From Pseudomonadota bacterium (GTDB lineage: Bacteria > Pseudomonadota > Gammaproteobacteria > Steroidobacterales > Steroidobacteraceae), in assembly GCA_018241425.1 (NCBI GenBank), contig JAFEDU010000002.1, positions 62,001 through 126,000 of the forward strand: a stretch of DNA of 64,000 bases, written 5' to 3'. Position 1 is the first letter of the stretch. Every line of letters begins with the position of its first letter. Of the stretch, positions 53,935 to 64,000 are shown in pieces. Both the position numbers and the translations under genes were made by a program. Under the pieces are notes generated by a model. The model saw nothing but the letters and a program-made list of their open reading frames with translations. It did not search any database and had not been told where the DNA came from.

Positions 53935-54815
53935 ATGACGATGCCGATCCGGGTCTCGTTCGAGTTCTTCCCGCCCGCGGATGCGGGCATGGAGGCGACG
54001 CTGTGGCAGTCGATCGAGCGGCTCGCCCCGCTGTCGCCCGCGTTCGTCTCGGTAACCTACGGGGCTGACGGCTCGACGCGGGAACGTACCCACCGGGTGG
54101 TGCGGCGGATACAGGACGAGACTGCGCTCACCGGTGCCCCGCACCTGACCTGCATCGGCGCCGGGCGCGAGGCGATCCTCGATGTTGCGCGGCGCTACTG
54201 GGAGGAGGGCGTGCGCCACATCGTGGCGCTGCGCGGCGATCCGCCGCAAACCCCCGGCCACGTGCCCCCGCAGGATGGGTTCCGCTACGCCTCCGAGCTC
54301 GTCGCAGCGCTGGCGCGGGTGGCGCCCTTCGAGATCTCGGTGGCTGCCTACCCGGAGACGCATCCGGAGGCCCGCTCACCCGCCGACGACCTCGACAATC
54401 TGCGGCGCAAGATCGACGCCGGCGCGAGCCGCGCGATCACGCAGTTCTTCTTCGACTGTGGTCACTTCCTGCGTTTCCGCGACCGCTGCGCCGCGGCCGG
54501 CATCCGGGCCGCGATCGTCCCGGGGATCCTCCCGATCACGCGCTTTCCGCAGGTGACCCGCTTCGCGGCCCGCTGTGGAGCCTCGATCCCCGCGACGCTG
54601 CGCGAGCGCTTCGAGGGGCTCGATGAGGACGCGGAGACCCGGCGCCTCATCGCCGCGAGCGTCGCGATCGAGCAGGTGCAGGAGCTCAAGGCCCACGGGG
54701 TGAGCGAATTCCATTTCTACACCCTGAACCGGGCCGAGCTCACCTACGCGATCTGCCATGCCCTGGGGCTGCGTGCCCCGACACGCCGCAGCGTGGCGCT
54801 CGCCGGGGCCCCGGC

Positions 54816-54819
<4 letters not shown>
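53935..54819 (+). CDS. metF: 5,10-Methylenetetrahydrofolate reductase
   Basis: The 294-residue FAD enzyme makes 5-methyltetrahydrofolate, the methyl donor for MetH. ISFEFFPP-like [10 protein letters not shown] starts it; [25 protein letters not shown] and ITQFFFD are conserved. GGGAG lies upstream of ATG 53935, 24 bases after the regulator. The stop overlaps metH as GTGA, so reductase and synthase are coupled. Confidence 0.95.
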
Positions 54820-58606
<3,787 letters not shown>

Positions 58607-58610
<4 letters not shown>

Positions 58611-59272
58611 CGGGCCGGGCGCTCCTGCTCGACCGCGCGCAGGTAGGACTCCCCGCCGAGCGCGCGCATCTGCACCAGGATCTGGTCGCGCCGCATCAGC
58701 ACGTAGCGTGACGGCCGGTCGGGGTGCATCTTCATCGGGTTGGGCAGCACGGCCGCGAGCGTCGCGGCCTCGCCCGAGCTCAGCTGCGACGCGTTCTTGT
58801 GCCAGAACCGCGCCGCTGCTGCCTGCACGCCGTAGATGCCGTCCCCGAACTGCGCGACGTTCAGGTACATTTCCAGGATCCGCTCCTTGGGCCAGCACAG
58901 CTCGATCAGCACGGTGAAGTAGGCCTCCAGCCCCTTGCGCACGAAGCTGTGTCCCGACCACAGGAACAGGTTCTTGGCGACTTGCTGCGAGATGGTGCTC
59001 GCCCCGCGCAGACGCTTGCCCTGCTCGCTGGCGCGCACGGCGGCGCGGATGGAGTTGAAGTCAAAGCCGGCGTGATAGGGGAACAGCTGGTCCTCGGAGG
59101 CGACGACCGCGATCGCGGCGTGGCCCGAGATTTGCTCGAGACTCACCCAGCGGAAGTCGGTGTGGTAGTCCTGCTGCTGCGCTGCCCAGGCGGTCAGACG
59201 CGCCTCGACCATCATGGCGCTGGTGAAGGGATTGACCCAGCGCAGCAGCAGCACGGCACTGACGGTCAGCAC
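58607..59272 (-). CDS. mtgA: Monofunctional peptidoglycan glycosyltransferase
   Basis: The 221-residue family 51 glycosyltransferase polymerises lipid [18 protein letters not shown] holds the catalytic glutamate; [19 protein letters not shown] and [19 protein letters not shown] are family signatures. The start is not settled. GTG 59272 leaves only part of the N-terminal membrane helix, while the frame stays open upstream and encodes a full helix ([14 protein letters not shown] leads into it) but offers no ATG, GTG or TTG; CTG 59311 would include it. It follows ppiB on the minus strand. Confidence 0.92.
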
Positions 59273-59397
59273 CAGCCACGCCGTGAGGGCGAGCGCGAAC
59301 CACCTGAGCAGGCGGCCGGCGAGCCGGCCGCGCTGCCGTGAGGGAGAAGTGTGCGAGCCGCGGCGGGAGCGCGCGGGCGCCGCGGGACGGTTCGTGG

Positions 59398-59889
59398 CTA
59401 TTTCTCGGGGAGGCGCCTGGCCGAGGTGATCACCACGTCCTCGAGCGGCGCGTCGGTGTAGCCCTTGCGCCGACCGGTCTCCACCTTCGCGATCTTGTCG
59501 ATGACGTCCATGCCGTCGGTCACCTTGCCGAACACCGCATAGCCGAAGTCGCGGGCGCTGTTGTCGAGGAAGGCATTGTCGACCAGGTTCACGAAGAACT
59601 GCGAGGTGGCGCTGTTGACGTCGCTGGTGCGGGCCATCGACAGCGTGCCGCGCAGGTTCTTGAGCCCGTTCTTGGCCTCGTTGCTGATCGGCGCGCGCGT
59701 CTTCTTGTTGCCGAAGTCGGCGGTGAGGCCGCCGCCCTGGATCACGAAGCCCGGAACGATGCGGTGGAAGATCGTGCCGTCGAAGAAGCCGTCATCGACG
59801 TACTTGAGGAAGTTTTCCACGGTGACGGGGGCTTCCTTGGGGTACAGCTCGATCGTGAAGGGTCCGTGCGAGGTCTCGAATCTGATCAT
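59398..59889 (-). CDS. ppiB: Cyclophilin-type peptidyl-prolyl isomerase, cytoplasmic PpiB type
   Basis: The 163-residue cyclophilin has no signal peptide. [14 protein letters not shown] carries the catalytic arginine, and [19 protein letters not shown] the substrate-binding stretch. ATG 59889 overlaps the prmC stop as ATGA, so it is coupled to prmC. Length matches E. coli PpiB (164). Confidence 0.95.
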   Translation of the reverse strand: MIRFETSHGPFTIELYPKEAPVTVENFLKYVDDGFFDGTIFHRIVPGFVIQGGGLTADFGNKKTRAPISNEAKNGLKNLRGTLSMARTSDVNSATSQFFVNLVDNAFLDNSARDFGYAVFGKVTDGMDVIDKIAKVETGRRKGYTDAPLEDVVITSARRLPEK

Positions 59890-60725
59890 CGTTGTCCTTC
59901 CGTTACGCGCTCATGGCCGGCCAGATCGGGGTGCGAGCGTACGTGACGCAAGCCGGCGAGGACAAGCGCGGCACGGACCGCGGCGCCCTGCCCGGAGCCG
60001 TGCTCGAGCAGCAGCCAGCCGCCGGGCGTGAGGTGGTCCACGGCGCCGCCGGCGATGGCATTGAGGCTCGACATCGGGTCCGCCCCCGGGGTGAGGGCGA
60101 TGTGGGGCTCGTGCCGCAGTGCGGCGAGCGCCGGGTCGTCGGCCGCGACGTACGGCGGGTTGCTGGCGATGAGGTCAAAGCGCTCCCCGGCGAGCGGCAC
60201 GTACCAGCTGCCCTGGCGGAACTCGACCGCGAGCCGGTGGCCGGCGGCGTTGCGGCGGGCGACCTCCAGTGCCGCCGGGGAGGCGTCGGTGGCGAGGACC
60301 CACCACTGGGGCCGCTCGCTCGCCAGGGCCAGGGCGATGGCGCCGGAGCCGGTGCCGAGGTCCACGATGCGCGCGTGGGTTGCCGGCAGCAGCGCAAGCG
60401 CACGCTCGACCAGGTGCTCCGTTTCCGGGCGCGGCACGAGGACATCGGGCGTCACTTCCAGGTCCAGTGACCAGAACTCGCGGTGGCCGGTGAGGTAGGC
60501 GAGCGGTTCACCCGCAGCGCGGCGCGCCACGAGTGCCTCGAAGCAGGCGCGCGCTGGCTGCTCAACCGTGCGGTCCGGATAGGCAAGCAGGCTGCCGCGA
60601 CTGATGTGCAGCGTCTGCGCTAACAGCAGCTGGGCGTCGAGGGCGGCGCTGGTGGGGTCCGCCGCGCCCGCAAGGTGCCGTGTTGCGTGTGACAACAGGC
60701 CTGCGATGGTGAATGGGTTGGTCAT
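59886..60725 (-). CDS. prmC: Release factor glutamine methyltransferase PrmC
   Basis: The 279-residue enzyme methylates the GGQ glutamine of release factors 1 and 2. The N-terminal helical domain contains [11 protein letters not shown] and [15 protein letters not shown]; the SAM motif is [15 protein letters not shown] and the active site [10 protein letters not shown] 60725 is chosen because an earlier start at 60767 would run through the promoter and start of the divergent gene. prfA, its common partner, is not nearby. Confidence 0.93.
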   Translation of the reverse strand: MTNPFTIAGLLSHATRHLAGAADPTSAALDAQLLLAQTLHISRGSLLAYPDRTVEQPARACFEALVARRAAGEPLAYLTGHREFWSLDLEVTPDVLVPRPETEHLVERALALLPATHARIVDLGTGSGAIALALASERPQWWVLATDASPAALEVARRNAAGHRLAVEFRQGSWYVPLAGERFDLIASNPPYVAADDPALAALRHEPHIALTPGADPMSSLNAIAGGAVDHLTPGGWLLLEHGSGQGAAVRAALVLAGLRHVRSHPDLAGHERVTEGQR

Positions 60726-60751
60726 AGGCGTGCTGTCCAACCCGGCGTAAT

Positions 60752-61615
60752 ATGACTCACATGTCAAACATAGCGTATCCGCCGGGCCGCCCGCTCAGGG
60801 TCGGGGAAGTGCTGGACCTGAGTTTCCAGGTGTACCGGGCCACCGTCATCAGGTGCCTCGTGTTCGCCACGACCGGAATGCTGGCAGGGCAGTTGCCTAA
60901 CATCTATAACGTCGTGAAGGGCCGCAATCTCGGCGGTGGCCTGGTCGGCTTCGTCGTGGCGTCCCAGAAGAGCCAAGGCGACCTGCTTTACTGGGCGCTG
61001 TACCTCGGCGGTATGGTGCTGTCCGGCATTCTCTATGCCGCCGTGCTCCAGCGGCAGGACCAGTTGATGCGCACCGGGACCGCGGGCGGCGAGCTGCCGC
61101 AGCTCCTGCGCCGCATCCCCGGCTTCATCGGGCTCGTGATCATGGTGTCCCTGAGTATCGCCGCCTGGTTCATCCCGGCGGCCGCCTACGCGGGTTCCGC
61201 GCCCGTCACGGCCGTGCTGGCTGCACTGGTGCTGGCAATCCCCGCGTCGTACGTCGCAGTTCGGTTATGTGTCGCATACATCGCGTTCGTCGTGAGTGGG
61301 GATGGCGCAACCGCCGCTTACTCGCACAGCTGGCGCCTGACTGGCGGCAGCGTGTGGCGACTTTCCGGAATCCTAACCATCGGCGTGCTGATCCTGCTGG
61401 CATTCTGGGTGGTCGTCGGGATCATCGTGGGGGTGTTTGCCTCGATCATCGGGCATGGCGATGTCGCCCTCATCGCTGCGGTCAGCGGCGTGATTTCGAT
61501 AGTCGTGGCTTCGGCCACGGTACCTTTCTACACCGCGATGGGTCTCGCGATCTTCGGCGACCTCCGGGTACGCAAGGAAGGCGCCGATCTCGAGCAGCGG
61601 ATCGCAGCGGCCTGA
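60752..61615 (+). CDS. Multi-pass membrane protein of unknown function
   Basis: The 287-residue protein has about six hydrophobic segments (near 33-53, 77-98, 120-143, 150-178, 203-230 and 235-265) and a short soluble tail. It starts with RPLRVGEVLDLSFQVYRA, an opening I associate with membrane proteins related to glycerophosphodiester phosphodiesterase membrane domains. ATG 60752 and ATG 60761 are both possible. It precedes DUF4129, DUF4350 and MoxR genes with gaps of 5 bases or less, so it is part of that cluster. The function is not predictable. Confidence 0.75.
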   Translation: MTHMSNIAYPPGRPLRVGEVLDLSFQVYRATVIRCLVFATTGMLAGQLPNIYNVVKGRNLGGGLVGFVVASQKSQGDLLYWALYLGGMVLSGILYAAVLQRQDQLMRTGTAGGELPQLLRRIPGFIGLVIMVSLSIAAWFIPAAAYAGSAPVTAVLAALVLAIPASYVAVRLCVAYIAFVVSGDGATAAYSHSWRLTGGSVWRLSGILTIGVLILLAFWVVVGIIVGVFASIIGHGDVALIAAVSGVISIVVASATVPFYTAMGLAIFGDLRVRKEGADLEQRIAAA

Positions 61616-61620
61616 AATCC

Positions 61621-62559
61621 GTGCGCAGGCGACTGGCAGCGCTGGTAGTGATGCTGGCCGCGCTGCCGGCCTGGGCCGGCGATCCGGTCGCGGCCCTCGA
61701 TGACTGCCTCGCCCGCCTCGATCCGGTGAGCGACGTGGGCTTGGCACGCATCGAGGCTCGCTGCCCCGGGCTTACCGCAGCCCTCGAAGGAGGCAGCGCC
61801 GCGAGGCTCCTCCCGAAAGGCTGGAAGGAACCGGACAGCCAGCTCGGCGCACCCGCGCTGCGGCAGCTGCGCGAGGTTCTCGTACGCGAGCAGGACCCGG
61901 CACCGGTCCGGCACGCGGCGCCGGATGTCACGCACGTTGCAGACATTGTCGGGGCGCTCAAGGCGACCGCCGCAGATGGCTGGTGGCAGCGTTTCAAGGG
62001 CTGGCTGCGGCAGCTCTTCAGCCCCGACCGCGAGGACGCCGATGGCGGCTGGATGGAGAAACTGCTGGAGCAGCTCGGACGGTCCCAGAACGTTGCGCGC
62101 ATCATTGTCTGGAGCACGCTCGCCGGCCTCGTCGCGCTGGCAGTCATAGTCGTGCTCAAGGAGCTGCGCGTCGCGGGTGTCCTGGGAGGCGCTCTGCCGC
62201 CGCTGCGGCAGGCTGCTCCGGGTGCTGCAACTGACGGCACGGTCCTGACGCTCGCACAAGTCGAGGCCGCGGAGCCATCCGCACAGCCCGGCCTCCTGTT
62301 GGAACTCATCGCCGCAAGACTCATCGCCCTGGGCCGGCTGCCGCCGGCCCGGGCCCTCACGGCCCGGGAGCTGTTGCGGCGCGCGCAGCTGCCGGAGGAG
62401 CCAGTTCGCACGCCGCTCGAGAACCTCACCGGCGTGTACGAGCGCGTGCGCTTCTCCGATCAGCCACTGCCGGCGGCGTCACTCGCCTCCGCCGTGGCCG
62501 GCGGGCGCGCGGTCCTCGAACGTCTGGACCTGATGGCCCAGGCCGCGCAGGCAACCTAG
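61621..62559 (+). CDS. Exported membrane protein with C-terminal DUF4129
   Basis: The 312-residue protein starts at GTG 61621, which gives a signal peptide (LAALVVMLAALPAWAG). A periplasmic region of about 150 residues follows, one membrane helix (VARIIVWSTLAGLVALAVIVV, near 158-178), and a cytoplasmic DUF4129-like end with LIALGRLPPARALTARELLRRA and NLTGVYERVRF. DUF4129 genes usually travel with MoxR ATPases and DUF58 proteins, as here. The frame is open upstream only as a shadow of the previous gene. Confidence 0.78.
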   Translation: MRRRLAALVVMLAALPAWAGDPVAALDDCLARLDPVSDVGLARIEARCPGLTAALEGGSAARLLPKGWKEPDSQLGAPALRQLREVLVREQDPAPVRHAAPDVTHVADIVGALKATAADGWWQRFKGWLRQLFSPDREDADGGWMEKLLEQLGRSQNVARIIVWSTLAGLVALAVIVVLKELRVAGVLGGALPPLRQAAPGAATDGTVLTLAQVEAAEPSAQPGLLLELIAARLIALGRLPPARALTARELLRRAQLPEEPVRTPLENLTGVYERVRFSDQPLPAASLASAVAGGRAVLERLDLMAQAAQAT

Positions 62560-63870
62560 ATGCGTGAGCGCCTGATCACGCTCGGCTGCGCCCTCGGGGC
62601 GCTGGCCTTGTTCGTGACCCTCTTCTGGCGCGGCGGCGGGGCGGGCGACACGTCTGCGGCGCTACCCACCAGCATCGAGCGCGCCGAAAACGGACTATAC
62701 GGGGCCTTCACCTGGCTGCAGCGCGAGCGTGTTCCGGTGGTCTCGCTGCGGGAGCGCTATACGGCGATCCGCGGGATGACCTGGCTTGCGCCCTCTGGCA
62801 ACCTCCTGATCGTCTCGCTGCCGGTCACGACCCCGGTGCGCAACACCGAGATCGTGGACCTCGACCGCTGGATCCGGCGCGGCAATTCTCTCCTGGTGCT
62901 CTCGCCGCTGCGGGATCGCCCGCGCTACGCGATGCTGCCGGGCGCGATGGAGGGCAACCTGTCCCGCCTCACGGGACTTGCGCCGGTGCTGGAGGGATCC
63001 AAGTCTGCTCCGGCCGCGCCCGCCAAACCTGTGACCAAGCCGCCCGAAAAGGCCGCCGCCCCTGCGCCTGCCAAACGCGCCATCGTGCAGCTCAGCGACG
63101 AACTCGATCCGCCGCGCGAGCACTTCCTGGTGCCGACGCAGCCCAGCCGGTACTTCGATGGTGTTAAGCACGCGGTCGGCTTTTCCGACAACACGCCGCG
63201 GCCGGCGAAGCTCGCCATCGGGCCCGAGTCGCTGCCGCTGACGCTCGCCCGCGAAGGCGGCGCGGATGCGTTCTGGATGCGCGCGGACGGGGACGGCACA
63301 ATCCTCGTCAGTGGCTTCGCGACCGTGTTCAGCAACCGCGCGCTCGCACGCGAGGGCAATGCGAAGCTCCTGTCGAACATCGTCGCAAACTCGCTCGGTC
63401 CCCGGGGCGCGGTCATCTTCGACGACGAGCACCAGGGACTGACTGCCGCCTACGACCCGGCCAAGTTCTACCGCGACCCGCGCCTGTTCCGCACGCTTGC
63501 GGTTATCGCGATCGTGTGGCTGATCTGGGTGCTTGGCGGAACGACGCTCAAGGCGCCGCTGCGGCGCGCGCCTCTCGCCCGCGAGGACGAGCTGGTACGG
63601 ATCACCGGCAGCTTCCTTGCCCGCGTACTGCGGCCCGCGACCGCTGCGCAGCGCATGTTCACCCTGTTCCTTGCGCGCCTGCGCACAGGAAGCGGGCGCA
63701 CGGACGACCCTGCCGCCGTCTGGGACTGGCTCGACAGTCATCCGGCGCTCGCGCGCGAGGACGTCCGGCAGTTGCGTGACTGGTACCAGGCGGCCTACCA
63801 GGCGCGGCGGGTACCGCTGATCCGACTCCACAACCTGATGCTTGAGACTGAAAGGCGACTTGCAGCATGA
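62560..63870 (+). CDS. DUF4350-type membrane protein
   Basis: The 436-residue protein has an N-terminal helix (about 6-25), a periplasmic domain starting TSIERAENGLYGAFTWLQRERVPV, an Ala/Pro/Lys-rich low-complexity linker near 148-172, then a second helix (TLAVIAIVWLIWVLGG, about 310-325) and a cytoplasmic tail. The DUF4350 domain is distantly related to type 1 glutamine amidotransferase-like folds. Its ATG abuts the DUF4129 stop directly, and its stop overlaps the MoxR gene as ATGA. Its role in the cluster is unknown. Confidence 0.8.
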   Translation: MRERLITLGCALGALALFVTLFWRGGGAGDTSAALPTSIERAENGLYGAFTWLQRERVPVVSLRERYTAIRGMTWLAPSGNLLIVSLPVTTPVRNTEIVDLDRWIRRGNSLLVLSPLRDRPRYAMLPGAMEGNLSRLTGLAPVLEGSKSAPAAPAKPVTKPPEKAAAPAPAKRAIVQLSDELDPPREHFLVPTQPSRYFDGVKHAVGFSDNTPRPAKLAIGPESLPLTLAREGGADAFWMRADGDGTILVSGFATVFSNRALAREGNAKLLSNIVANSLGPRGAVIFDDEHQGLTAAYDPAKFYRDPRLFRTLAVIAIVWLIWVLGGTTLKAPLRRAPLAREDELVRITGSFLARVLRPATAAQRMFTLFLARLRTGSGRTDDPAAVWDWLDSHPALAREDVRQLRDWYQAAYQARRVPLIRLHNLMLETERRLAA

Positions 63871-64000
63871 GCACCACCATCCGTCAGTTGCACCAACTCC
63901 TCGCGACCGAGCTCGGCCGGGTCGTCATCGGCAGTGATGCCGCGGTCGATGCGCTCCTGGTCGCGCTGGTCGCGCGCGGACACGTGCTGGTGCAGGGCGT
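63867..64000 (+). CDS. MoxR-family AAA ATPase, N-terminal part
   Basis: The frame runs off the window after 44 residues. It begins STTIRQLHQLLATELGRVVIG and goes on to ALLVALVARGHVLVQGV, the standard lead-in to the Walker A motif of MoxR AAA+ chaperone-like ATPases. The ATG overlaps the DUF4350 stop. A DUF58 gene would be expected next. Confidence 0.8.
   Translation, partial: MSTTIRQLHQLLATELGRVVIGSDAAVDALLVALVARGHVLVQG

Overview
The window is a dense, high-GC (roughly two thirds G+C or more in most genes) bacterial chromosome segment with short intergenic gaps and many ATGA/GTGA start-stop overlaps. Gene content and order point to a gammaproteobacterium: an lptD-surA-pdxA-rsmA-apaG-apaH block, amgK-murU next to lptD as in pseudomonads, and an mreBCD-mrdA-rodA-mltB-rlpA-dacA-dat-ybeD cell-wall block. 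The sequence alone does not fix the genus. No rRNA, tRNA, CRISPR array or insertion sequence was recognised, and no gap over 300 bases lacks a gene.

Layout: 0-7.1 kb holds amino-acid catabolism (aromatic aminotransferase, an Lrp regulator divergent from a bifunctional putA), then a flavin-dependent halogenase-like oxidoreductase and an exported SRPBCC protein closed by a strong terminator. 7.1-10.1 kb has a YyaL/DUF255 thioredoxin-domain gene behind a lower-GC GIY-YIG nuclease with three C-terminal DNA-binding-like repeats, the clearest sign of transfer here. 10.2-15.9 kb carries rlmI, then lgt-thyA-SET-domain gene, kup and folA. 15.9-19.9 kb is a leftward kynurenine operon (nbaC-kynB-kynU-kmo). 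20.0-27.7 kb has a small lipoprotein and the leftward lptD-surA-pdxA-rsmA-uspA-apaG-apaH run. 27.7-31.1 kb runs rightward: amgK, murU, lipA, lipB.

31.1-38.5 kb is the most unusual part: a sulfate-type ABC uptake module in two convergent units. One unit is the binding protein gene. The other is cysA-cysT-cysW followed directly by a membrane sensor kinase and an OmpR-type response regulator. The CysA ATPase carries a C-terminal extension resembling tandem universal-stress-protein domains. The heptamer TAACCGC occurs three times at exact 11-base phasing in front of the binding protein gene and again in front of cysA, a plausible shared operator. The module sits between ybeD and lipB-lipA, which are adjacent in many relatives.

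38.5-48.5 kb is the leftward cell-shape and peptidoglycan block. 48.6-52.8 kb has gatCAB and hslO. 53.0-58.6 kb is a methionine-cycle operon: an ArsR-HTH/methyltransferase-fold regulator, metF and full-length cobalamin-dependent metH. The right end has leftward prmC-ppiB-mtgA and rightward membrane-protein/DUF4129/DUF4350/MoxR genes, the last cut by the window edge.
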